DNA of 35,614 nucleotides from RBG-16-66-20 sp035517595 (lineage in GTDB: Bacteria; Pseudomonadota; Gammaproteobacteria; Burkholderiales; SG8-39): the NCBI GenBank assembly GCA_035517595.1, contig DATIYN010000042.1, positions 1-35,614 on the forward strand, read 5' to 3'. Position 1 is the stretch's first letter. Every line of letters begins with the position of its first letter. The translations under genes and the position numbers were made by a program. Below are positions 8,468 through 18,003 of this stretch, piece after piece. Below the pieces are notes generated by a model, which saw only the letters and a program-made list of their open reading frames with translations, did not search any database and was not told the DNA's origin.

Positions 8468-9640
8468 ATGTTCGAAATCGTGAATGAGCAGGCGGCGGGG
8501 CCGGTCATCAAGGTGATCGGGGTCGGGGGCGCCGGCGGCAACGCCGTCGACCACATGATCGACAAGGGCGTGGGCAAGGTGGAATTCATCGCGGTCAACA
8601 CGGACGCGCAGGTGCTCGCGCGCAACCGGGCGCGCAACCAGATCCAGCTCGGCACGAGCGGCCTGGGCGCGGGCGCCAAGCCCGAGGAGGCGCGCGCGGT
8701 GGCGATCGCCGACCGCGAGCGCCTGGAGGAGGCCGTGGCCGGCGCGCACATGGTGTTCATCACCGCGGGCATGGGCGGCGGCACCGGCACGGGCGCGGGT
8801 CCGGTGATCGCGGAGGTCGCGCGGTCGCTCGGCATCCTCACCGTGGCGGTGGTCACGAAGCCTTTCGCCTGGGAAGGCTCCAAGCGCATGAAGATCGCGG
8901 AAACGGGCATCGAGGAAATCGCACCGCACGTCGACTCGCTGATCGTGATCCTCAACGACAAGCTCGAGGAGGTCCTGGGCGACGACGTCACGCAGAAGGA
9001 CGCGTTCGAGGCCGCCGACGACGTGCTGTGCAACGCGGTCGGCGGCATCGTCGACATCATCCACCGCGACGGCGTGGTCAACGTCGACTTCCAGGACGTG
9101 CGCACGGTCATGATGGAGCAGGGGATGGCGATGATGGGCTCGTCGGCGGCAAGCGGCATCGACCGTGCGCGCATCGCGGCCGAGCAGGCGATCGCCTGCC
9201 CGCTGCTGGAGGGCGTGAACCTGTCCGGCGCGCGCGGCGTGCTCGTGAACATCACCGCCTCGCGCTCCAGCCTCAAGCTGCGCGAGACCAAAGAGGTGAT
9301 GAATGCGATCCGCGCCTTCGCGGCCGACGACGCCACGATCATCCATGGCGGCGTGTTCGACGACGAGCTCGGCGACGAGCTGCGCGTCACGGTGATCGCG
9401 ACGGGCCTCGGCCAGCCGATCGTCGCGCGCCAGCAGAAGCCGCAGCTGGTGGTCTCGCAGAAGACCGGGACCGACAACCAGCCCGTGGCGGCGCCGGGCG
9501 CCGCGCCGGACTACAACGCGATGGCGGAGACGCCGGCGGTGTTCCGCAAGCGCGATCGCGCGGCGCAGGTCGAGGCGCTCAGCGCGAGCGGCGTGGACAA
9601 GTACGACATCCCGGCGTTCCTCCGCAAGCAGGCCGACTAG
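8468..9640 (+). CDS. ftsZ: Cell division protein FtsZ
   Basis: FtsZ is the tubulin-like GTPase that forms the Z ring. The 390-residue product has the N-terminal KVIGVGGAGGNAVDHM nucleotide loop, the tubulin signature GGGTGTGAGP (about residues 102-111) and the T7 loop NVDFQDV (about 205-211). After a variable linker it ends with DKYDIPAFLRKQAD, the conserved C-terminal peptide that binds FtsA, ZapD and other partners. A strong ribosome binding site, AAGGAGA at 8457-8463, lies 4 bases before the ATG. That fits the high protein level FtsZ needs. Its partner gene zapD is also in this window. Confidence 0.98.
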   Translation: MFEIVNEQAAGPVIKVIGVGGAGGNAVDHMIDKGVGKVEFIAVNTDAQVLARNRARNQIQLGTSGLGAGAKPEEARAVAIADRERLEEAVAGAHMVFITAGMGGGTGTGAGPVIAEVARSLGILTVAVVTKPFAWEGSKRMKIAETGIEEIAPHVDSLIVILNDKLEEVLGDDVTQKDAFEAADDVLCNAVGGIVDIIHRDGVVNVDFQDVRTVMMEQGMAMMGSSAASGIDRARIAAEQAIACPLLEGVNLSGARGVLVNITASRSSLKLRETKEVMNAIRAFAADDATIIHGGVFDDELGDELRVTVIATGLGQPIVARQQKPQLVVSQKTGTDNQPVAAPGAAPDYNAMAETPAVFRKRDRAAQVEALSASGVDKYDIPAFLRKQAD

Positions 9641-9661
9641 CGCAGCGCCTGCGCGGACCGC

Positions 9662-9699
9662 GGAGGGCGGCGTCCCCACCTTGCCAGGGGGGCGCCTCC
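9662..9699 (+). terminator. Imperfect GC-rich hairpin after ftsZ
   Basis: In the ftsZ-lpxC gap, 9662-9677 can pair with 9688-9699 as a bulged stem (GGAGG with CCTCC at the base, CCCC with GGGG near the loop). The run that follows is only TT-ACCG-TTTGTT, so this is at best a weak intrinsic terminator for the division operon. It could equally be a structural element without terminator function. Confidence 0.3.
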
Positions 9700-9744
9700 T
9701 TACCGTTTGTTACAGATCCGTCCCGGCAACCGGACCCCGCGAGA

Positions 9745-9750
9745 TAAAAT
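9745..9750 (+). promoter_or_regulatory. Predicted -10 element for lpxC
   Basis: The hexamer TAAAAT sits in an AT-rich pocket of an otherwise GC-rich gap, 9 bases before the lpxC ATG. A start site about 7 bases downstream would give a leader of only about 3 bases. No convincing -35 box is seen at 16-18 bases upstream. Confidence 0.45.
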
Positions 9751-9759
9751 CGCTCGTTC

Positions 9760-10677
9760 ATGCTTCGCCAGAGAACCCTGAAATCGCTGGTCAGCGCCAC
9801 CGGCGTCGGCCTGCACACCGGCCAGAAGGTGCGGCTTGCGCTGCGCCCGGCTCAGCCGGATACCGGCATCGTCTTTCGCCGCACCGACCTCGCGCAGCCG
9901 GCCGAGCTGCCCGCGCGCGCCGACCTCGTGGGCGAGACGCGCCTGTGCTCCTGCCTCGTGCGCGGCGACGTCAAGGTCTACACGATCGAGCATCTGATGT
10001 CCGCGCTCTCGGGCCTCGGCGTCGACAACGCCTACGTGGACCTCGACGGACCCGAGGTGCCGATCATGGACGGCAGCGCGGCGCCCTTCGCGCTGCTCAT
10101 CCAGCAGGCCGGCATCGAGGAACAGGCCGCGCCCAAGCGCTTCCTGCGCGTGAAGAAGCGCATCGAGGCGCGCGACGCAGACAAGTGGGCCGTGCTCGAG
10201 CCCTACGAGGGGCTGCGGCTGTCGTTCTCGATCGTCTACAAGCATCCGGTGATCGAGAAGTCGAATACCTCGCTCACGGTGGACTTCGCGACGACCTCGT
10301 ACCTCAAGGAGGTCGCGCGCGCGCGCACCTACGGCTTCATGCACGACGTCGAGGACCTGCGCAACGTGGGCCTGGCGCTCGGCGGCGGGCTGGAGAACGC
10401 CGTGGTGCTGGACGAGCACCGCGTGCTGAACGCCGAAGGGCTGCGCTTTGGCGACGAATTCATCCGCCACAAGATCCTCGATGCCATCGGCGATCTCTAC
10501 GTGCTCGGGCGGCCGCTGCTCGGCGCCTTCAGCGCGCACAAGTCGGGACATGCCCTCAACAATCTGCTGCTGCGCAGCCTGCTCGCCGACCCGTCGGCCA
10601 CCGAGGTCGTCACCTTCGAGCACGCCGAGGAGGCGCCCTCGGGCGTGGCCGGCATGCTGCGCCAGTCTACGGCTTAA
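9760..10677 (+). CDS. lpxC: UDP-3-O-acyl-N-acetylglucosamine deacetylase
   Basis: LpxC is the zinc-dependent deacetylase that commits UDP-3-O-acyl-GlcNAc to lipid A synthesis, so the organism makes a Gram-negative outer membrane. The 305-residue product has RTLKSLVSATGVGLHTG at the N-terminus. The zinc ligands are His78 (TIEHLMSALSG), His237 and Asp241 (IRHKILDAIGD), and the catalytic-site His is His264 (KSGHALNN). These match E. coli H79, H238, D242 and H265 with a shift of one. No Shine-Dalgarno is visible before ATG 9760, and a -10-like hexamer ends only 9 bases upstream. The last 11 bases overlap the end of dciA on the opposite strand. Confidence 0.97.
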   Translation: MLRQRTLKSLVSATGVGLHTGQKVRLALRPAQPDTGIVFRRTDLAQPAELPARADLVGETRLCSCLVRGDVKVYTIEHLMSALSGLGVDNAYVDLDGPEVPIMDGSAAPFALLIQQAGIEEQAAPKRFLRVKKRIEARDADKWAVLEPYEGLRLSFSIVYKHPVIEKSNTSLTVDFATTSYLKEVARARTYGFMHDVEDLRNVGLALGGGLENAVVLDEHRVLNAEGLRFGDEFIRHKILDAIGDLYVLGRPLLGAFSAHKSGHALNNLLLRSLLADPSATEVVTFEHAEEAPSGVAGMLRQSTA

Positions 10678-11116
10678 GCTGATGATCGAGCAGGGCTTTC
10701 AAGGCGCTGCGCGCCGGAGAGTCGGACAGCCGCGCATGAAGGCTCTGCAGCTCTCGCAGCACCCCCGCCGAGAGGCGGGGCGCGGGCCGGGACGTGACCT
10801 GTGCCGCAGAATCGGCCCCGGGTTGCACCCTCACGGAAACTGAATTAACCTGCGCCCGCTGTTCGGACAAGTATCTGCATAGGGCCTCGGCAAGCAGCTT
10901 CAGCTTGGCCGCCGCAGCGGGCGATGCGGCGAGCAGGACCAGCTGACGGTCCCCGGGGCGGTCGTGGAAGTTGACGGCCCGAACCAGGCGGGCCAGCCCA
11001 GGCGGCAGGAAGTCAAAAACAAGCTTCGAGAGCGCGTTGATCTGACGCGTTTTTGCGATGACCGGCTCGAGGCCGGCGTCCGACGCAAGCAGGCTGCCGA
11101 CATTGCGGGGTTGCAC
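10667..11116 (-). CDS. dciA: DciA-like DUF721 protein, predicted helicase loader/operator
   Basis: DciA (DUF721) proteins load or operate the replicative helicase DnaB in bacteria that lack DnaC. This 149-residue product has the family layout. It begins SLLASDAGLEPVIAK, then a helical segment LSKLVFDFLPPGLARLVRAV, then the strand-rich core RQLVLLAASPAAAAKLKLL that leads into a paired-helix region, with a low-complexity tail. The likely start is GTG 11116, with no clear ribosome binding site on that strand. It lies between lpxC and an M23 peptidase gene, where DUF721 genes are often found in betaproteobacteria. It overlaps lpxC tail-to-tail by 11 bases, and only 26 bases separate its start from that of the divergent peptidase gene. 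The family call is good; the DciA function is inferred. Confidence 0.8.
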   Translation of the reverse strand: MQPRNVGSLLASDAGLEPVIAKTRQINALSKLVFDFLPPGLARLVRAVNFHDRPGDRQLVLLAASPAAAAKLKLLAEALCRYLSEQRAQVNSVSVRVQPGADSAAQVTSRPAPRLSAGVLRELQSLHARLSDSPARSALKALLDHQLKP

Positions 11117-11142
11117 GGAGGAGTGGGCTCAGTGGAGGCTGC

Positions 11143-12093
11143 GTGCAGGTTATCTTGATCCCCAGCCGGCTGGCAAAGGCGCGCTCGGTATCGCTGTCGC
11201 TGCGCCACCTGGCGGCGGCCGCGGCGATCGGCGTGGCGACGGTGGTCGCCCTGGCGGGCGCGCTGTACTGGCTCAGTCTGCGCTTCGCTGCCGACCTGAA
11301 GATTCCGCTCGTGCACCAGCTCGTGCTCGCCGTGCAGAAGAGCGAGTCCGAGCGCTCGCGCGAGTTCATGCAGCAGAACCTCAATGCGATGGCGGTCAAG
11401 ATCGGCGAGATGCAGGCGCAGCTCACGCGCCTCGACGCGCTGGGCGAGCGGCTGTCGACGATGGCCGGCATCCGGCCGCAGGAATTCCGCTTCTCCGAGA
11501 CGCCGGGCATGGGCGGCGCCCAGTCGACCACGCTGCCGCCGCAGAACCTCACGTTTGCGCAATTCAGCGAGAAGGTCGCGCTGCTCGGGCGGCAGATGGA
11601 GAGCCGCACCGACATGCTAGGCCTGCTGGAAGCGCAGATGTTCGAGCAGGCCGTGAAGAAGAAGGCGATGCCGACGATGATGCCGGTCAACTCGCCGTAC
11701 AACGCCTCGAGCTTCGGCTACCGCATCGACCCGTTCACGGGCCAGCAGGCGATGCACGAGGGCATCGATTTCATCACCGACGTCGGAACGCCGGTGGTGG
11801 CGGCCGCCGGCGGCGTGGTGCAGTTCGCGGGCTTTCATCCGCAATACGGCAACATGGTCGACATCGACCACGGCAACGATCTGGTGACGCGTTACGCGCA
11901 CCTGTCGAAGGTGCTCGTCAAGGAAGGCGACCTGGTGCAGCGCGGCCGGCGCATCGGCGACAGCGGCACCACCGGGCGCTCGACGGGCCCGCACCTGCAT
12001 TTCGAAGTGCGCTACCGCGGCGTCGCGCAGAACCCGATGAAATTCCTGCTCGCGACGAATCCGCAGGTGCCGCCGCTCGCGCGCTTCAAGTAA
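11143..12093 (+). CDS. Membrane-anchored M23 family metallopeptidase (peptidoglycan endopeptidase-like)
   Basis: This 316-residue protein has an N-terminal membrane anchor (about residues 25-45), a periplasmic helical or coiled-coil stretch (about 55-115) and a C-terminal LytM/M23 domain. The zinc site looks complete: His205 and Asp209 in MHEGIDF, and His284 plus His286 in PHLHFEV. The enzyme is therefore probably an active cell-wall peptidase rather than an EnvC-type activator. The segment SSFGYRIDPFTG just before the first ligand is standard for the family. It starts at GTG 11143, with GGAGG a few bases upstream. It sits between dciA and secA, a common place for such a gene in betaproteobacteria. 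Its exact substrate bond cannot be read from the sequence. Confidence 0.9.
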   Translation: MQVILIPSRLAKARSVSLSLRHLAAAAAIGVATVVALAGALYWLSLRFAADLKIPLVHQLVLAVQKSESERSREFMQQNLNAMAVKIGEMQAQLTRLDALGERLSTMAGIRPQEFRFSETPGMGGAQSTTLPPQNLTFAQFSEKVALLGRQMESRTDMLGLLEAQMFEQAVKKKAMPTMMPVNSPYNASSFGYRIDPFTGQQAMHEGIDFITDVGTPVVAAAGGVVQFAGFHPQYGNMVDIDHGNDLVTRYAHLSKVLVKEGDLVQRGRRIGDSGTTGRSTGPHLHFEVRYRGVAQNPMKFLLATNPQVPPLARFK

Positions 12094-12103
12094 GCGGCGC
12101 GCG

Positions 12104-12125
12104 CGCCGGGGCGCCTGTCCCGGCG
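12104..12125. repeat. Short perfect inverted repeat upstream of secA
   Basis: CGCCGGG at 12104-12110 and CCCGGCG at 12119-12125 form a perfect 7-bp inverted repeat around an 8-base loop. It ends directly at the TGATAAAAT element, so it covers the place where a -35 box would be. It has no T-run and is therefore not a normal intrinsic terminator. It may be an operator, or chance in GC-rich DNA. Confidence 0.4.
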
Positions 12126-12134
12126 TGATAAAAT
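12126..12134 (+). promoter_or_regulatory. Predicted extended -10 promoter for secA
   Basis: TGATAAAAT reads as an extended -10 (TGn followed by TAAAAT at 12129-12134). Transcription would start near 12141 and leave a leader of about 40 bases before the secA ATG. There is no good -35 match. Extended -10 promoters often do without one. Confidence 0.5.
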
Positions 12135-12180
12135 CTCATCTTTTTCCGGGGGCTTAGCAGCGGCCCGCGCCTCCGATTTC

Positions 12181-14964
<2,784 letters not shown>

Positions 14965-14976
14965 GAGGGCGCGCCG

Positions 14977-16182
14977 ATGGCCGTCAACCTGCCGCCGCCC
15001 GATCCGCGCTCGCTCCACCCGGTGCCCGGCGTAGAGCTGGGCGTGGCGATGGCCGGCATCAGGAAGCCGGGCCGAAAGGACCTCCTCGTGATGCGCCTCG
15101 CGCCCGGCGCGAAGGCGGCCGGCGTGTTCACGCGGAACCGCTTCTGCGCCGCGCCGGTCCTTCTCGCCCGAAAGCACATCAAGAACGCGGTGCGCGCGCT
15201 CGTGGTGAATACCGGCAACGCCAACGCCGGGACCGGAAAGGATGGATTGCAGAGGGCGCTGCAGGTTTGCGCTTCACTGGCTTCGCGCTTGAGCTGCGAG
15301 GCCAATCAAATTCTTCCGTTCTCCACGGGCGTGATCATGGAGCCGCTTCCCGTGGAGCGCGTCGTCGCCGGCCTGCCGGCCGCGGCGGCGGGCAAGGCGA
15401 GCTGGCTGGACGCGGCCGAGGCGATCATGACCACCGACACGGTGCCGAAAGCCTTCTCGAGCAAGGCAAGGCTCTCAGGTGGCGAGGCGACGGTGACCGG
15501 CATCGCCAAGGGCGCCGGCATGATCCGGCCCGACATGGCGACCCTGCTCGGCTTCGTCGCCACCGACGCGAAGATCGCGCAGCCGGCGCTGAAGGCGATG
15601 GTCAAGCGCGTCGCGGACCGCTCGTTCAACTGTGCGACCGTGGACGGCGATACCTCGACGAACGATTCCTTCATCTTGATTTCGACGGGATTGGGTCCTT
15701 TCGCTTCATCCGCGAAAGACCTTGCGACCCTTGAAAGAGCCATAACGGATATCGCTCGACAGTTGGCGCAAGCCATCATCCGCGATGGCGAGGGCGCGAC
15801 CAAGTTCGTGACGGTGGCCGTGGAGCGCGGCCGCAGCGTGGCCGAGTGCCGCAAGGTCGCGTACGCGATCGCGCACTCGCCGCTCGTGAAGACGGCGTTC
15901 TTCGCCTCCGATCCGAACCTCGGGCGGATCCTCGCGGCGATCGGCTACGCCGGCGTCGGCGGCCTGGACACCGGCAAGCTCGACCTCTATCTCGACGAGG
16001 TCGCGGTCGCGAAGGGCGGGGCACGCCATCCGGCCTACCGTGAAGAGCTTGGCGTGGCGGCGATGAAGAAGCCCGAGTTCCTGGTGCGGGCCGTGCTCAA
16101 CCGGGGCAAGGCATCGGCGACGCTCTGGACTTGCGACCTGTCGTTCGACTACGTGAAAATCAACGCCGAATACCGCACATGA
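14977..16182 (+). CDS. argJ: Bifunctional ornithine acetyltransferase / N-acetylglutamate synthase
   Basis: ArgJ recycles the acetyl group in arginine synthesis, transferring it from N-acetylornithine to glutamate. Some members can also use acetyl-CoA. The 401-residue precursor is expected to cleave itself in the motif KGAGMIRPDMATLLGF, before the nucleophile Thr189 in MATLL, to give alpha and beta chains. The NTGNANAGTG motif near residue 76 is also typical. A consensus AGGAGG at 14963-14968 overlaps the secA stop and precedes the ATG. Two segments, about 15232-15320 and 15655-15775, use clearly more A/T-ending codons (ttg, gct, tca, ctt, aga, ata) than the rest of the gene. The end overlaps the next gene (ATGA). 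Confidence 0.96.
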   Translation: MAVNLPPPDPRSLHPVPGVELGVAMAGIRKPGRKDLLVMRLAPGAKAAGVFTRNRFCAAPVLLARKHIKNAVRALVVNTGNANAGTGKDGLQRALQVCASLASRLSCEANQILPFSTGVIMEPLPVERVVAGLPAAAAGKASWLDAAEAIMTTDTVPKAFSSKARLSGGEATVTGIAKGAGMIRPDMATLLGFVATDAKIAQPALKAMVKRVADRSFNCATVDGDTSTNDSFILISTGLGPFASSAKDLATLERAITDIARQLAQAIIRDGEGATKFVTVAVERGRSVAECRKVAYAIAHSPLVKTAFFASDPNLGRILAAIGYAGVGGLDTGKLDLYLDEVAVAKGGARHPAYREELGVAAMKKPEFLVRAVLNRGKASATLWTCDLSFDYVKINAEYRT

Positions 16183-17072
16183 GCAAGGAACTGCAGCAGA
16201 TCCTGGAGCGGCTCGAGCAACTCCTGCCGCCGCCCCCGCCGCCCACCGACTGGAAGGCGAGCATCGCGTTTCGCTGGCGCCGCGGCGCCGGCGGCCGGGC
16301 TGCCGGGCAGGGCTGGCTCCAGCCGGTGCGGCACGTGCACCGCATGCGGCTCTCCGACCTCCAGGGCATTGACGCGCAGATCGCCAGGGTCGAGCAGAAC
16401 ACGCGCCAGTTCATCGAGGGCAGGCCCGCCAACAACGTGCTGCTCACGGGCGCGCGCGGCACCGGCAAAAGCTCGATCGTGAAGGGCCTGCTCAACAAGT
16501 ATTCGCCCAGGGGGCTGCGCCTCATCGAGGTCGAGAAGAGCGACCTTGCCGACCTGCCCGCGATCGTCGACCAGGTGGCGAACCGCCCCGAGCGCTTCCT
16601 CGTGTTCTGCGATGACCTGACCTTCCACGGCTCGGAGGAGGGCTACATCGCGCTGAAGGTGGCGCTCGACGGCTCGATCTCGACGACGTCCGAGAACCTG
16701 CTGATCTACGCGACTTCGAACCGCCGGCACCTGATGCCGGAGTACATGCAGGAGAACCTGGAGACGAAGTACGTCGGCGACGAGATCCACCCGGGCGAGA
16801 CCGTGGAGGAGAAGATCTCGCTTTCGGAGCGCTTCGGCCTGTGGGTGTCGTTCTATCCGTTCGACCAGGACGAGTATCTCGAGATCGTCGCGCACTGGCT
16901 GCGCACGTTCGGCTGCTCGTCGAAGGAAATCGAGGCGGCGCGCGAGGAGACGCTGCAATGGTCGATGCAGCGCGGCTCGCGCAGCGGTCGCGTCGCCTAC
17001 CAGTTCGCGCGAGATTGGGCGGGTCGCCGCAGGAGCGGCTCCGGGGCGGGCGAGCACGCCAGGAAGAAGTAG
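16179..17072 (+). CDS. DUF815-type AAA ATPase
   Basis: This 297-residue predicted P-loop ATPase belongs to the DUF815 family, whose cellular role is not established. It has the Walker A motif TGARGTGKSS (about residues 90-99), Walker B in FLVFCDDLTFHG, and a sensor-like YATSNRRHLMP block. Further conserved family stretches are ENLETKYVGDEIHPGE, SERFGLWVSFYPF and, near the C-terminus, SGRVAYQFARDW. The N-terminus is proline-rich (LLPPPPPPTDW). It starts at ATG 16179 in an ATGA overlap with argJ and stops one base before the Nudix gene. The argJ-DUF815-Nudix order recurs in beta- and gammaproteobacteria, but this says little about mechanism. There are no membrane segments. Confidence 0.88.
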   Translation: MSKELQQILERLEQLLPPPPPPTDWKASIAFRWRRGAGGRAAGQGWLQPVRHVHRMRLSDLQGIDAQIARVEQNTRQFIEGRPANNVLLTGARGTGKSSIVKGLLNKYSPRGLRLIEVEKSDLADLPAIVDQVANRPERFLVFCDDLTFHGSEEGYIALKVALDGSISTTSENLLIYATSNRRHLMPEYMQENLETKYVGDEIHPGETVEEKISLSERFGLWVSFYPFDQDEYLEIVAHWLRTFGCSSKEIEAAREETLQWSMQRGSRSGRVAYQFARDWAGRRRSGSGAGEHARKK

Positions 17073-17073
17073 C

Positions 17074-17988
17074 GTGGCGGCCCCGGTGGAGGTCGCCGCG
17101 GCGGTGGTCGAGCGCCCCGACGGCAGCTTCCTGCTCGCGCAGCGCCCCTCGGGAAAGGTCTACGCGGGCTGGTGGGAGTTCCCGGGCGGCAAGGTCGAGG
17201 CCGGCGAGCCGCCCGAGCGAGCGCTCGAGCGCGAGCTGCGCGAGGAGCTCGGCATCGACGTCGTCACCGCCTACCCCTGGATCACGCGCGAACATACCTA
17301 CGAGCACGCGCGCGTACGCCTGAATTTCTTCCGCGTCGAAGCGTGGACCGGCGAGCCGCACGCACGGGAAAACCAGCGCATCGTCTGGCAGCGCCTCGAC
17401 GAGCGCATGGCCGAGCCGATGCTGCCGGCCAACGCGCCGGTGCTCGCGTCGCTCGCGCTGCCCGCGGAATACGCGATCACCGATGCTCAGACATTGGGCG
17501 TCGAGAGGCTGCTTTCGGCGCTCCGTTCCCGGCTTGAAAAGGGATTGCGGCTGATTCAGGTCAGAGACAAGGACCTGCCGGACCGTGAGAGCTTCGCGCG
17601 ATCAGTCGTGGAACTCTCAAGAGCATTTCGGGCAAAGACCCTGATCAATGGCGGGCCCGACCTCGGCGACGGGGTCCATCTCACGTCGTCGCAGTTGATG
17701 TCGCTCACCAGGCGGCCCGAAGGCGCTTTGGTGGCCGCGTCCTGCCATCACCGCGCCGAACTGGCGCAGGCGATGAAGCTCGGGCTGGATTTCGCGGTGC
17801 TTGGCCCGGTCAAGGCAACCGCGTCGCACCCCGGAGCCGCGCCGCTCGGCTGGGAAGGATTCGCCGCGATCGCGCGCGGGGCGAGCATTCCGGTCTACGC
17901 GATCGGCGGGCTGCGGCCGCAGGACCTGCCGGAGGCGCGCCGGGCGGGCGCGCACGGCATCGCGATGATCTCGGGCAGCTGGGCCTGA
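17074..17988 (+). CDS. mutT: Nudix hydrolase fused to a ThiE/TenI-like domain (MutT-type)
   Basis: This is a 304-residue two-domain protein. The N-terminal half is a Nudix hydrolase with a complete Nudix box: GGKVEAGE from residue 38, then RELREELGI. It resembles MutT, which removes oxidised dGTP from the nucleotide pool. From about residue 150 there is a thiamine-phosphate-synthase-like barrel with RLIQVRDKDLP, GVHLTSSQL, ASCHHRAELAQAM, FAVLGPVKATASHPG and PVYAIGGL. This fusion is widespread in proteobacteria, and the barrel half is not proven to be a true ThiE. The start is GTG 17074, just after the ATPase stop, with AGGAAG upstream. The linker and early barrel (about 17485-17660) are enriched in A/T-ending codons. 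The gene ends 15 bases from the convergent EAL gene. Confidence 0.88.
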   Translation: MAAPVEVAAAVVERPDGSFLLAQRPSGKVYAGWWEFPGGKVEAGEPPERALERELREELGIDVVTAYPWITREHTYEHARVRLNFFRVEAWTGEPHARENQRIVWQRLDERMAEPMLPANAPVLASLALPAEYAITDAQTLGVERLLSALRSRLEKGLRLIQVRDKDLPDRESFARSVVELSRAFRAKTLINGGPDLGDGVHLTSSQLMSLTRRPEGALVAASCHHRAELAQAMKLGLDFAVLGPVKATASHPGAAPLGWEGFAAIARGASIPVYAIGGLRPQDLPEARRAGAHGIAMISGSWA

Positions 17989-18003
17989 GCCAGAGGGCGC
18001 CGC

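Noticed and set aside
7748..9679. A minus-strand open frame of about 640 codons opposite ftsA and ftsZ
   Set aside because: It is antisense to two certain genes, with low-complexity sequence and no independent evidence.
11117..11142. A shared bidirectional promoter between dciA and the M23 peptidase gene
   Set aside because: Only 26 bases separate the start codons and no -10-like hexamer is present in them.
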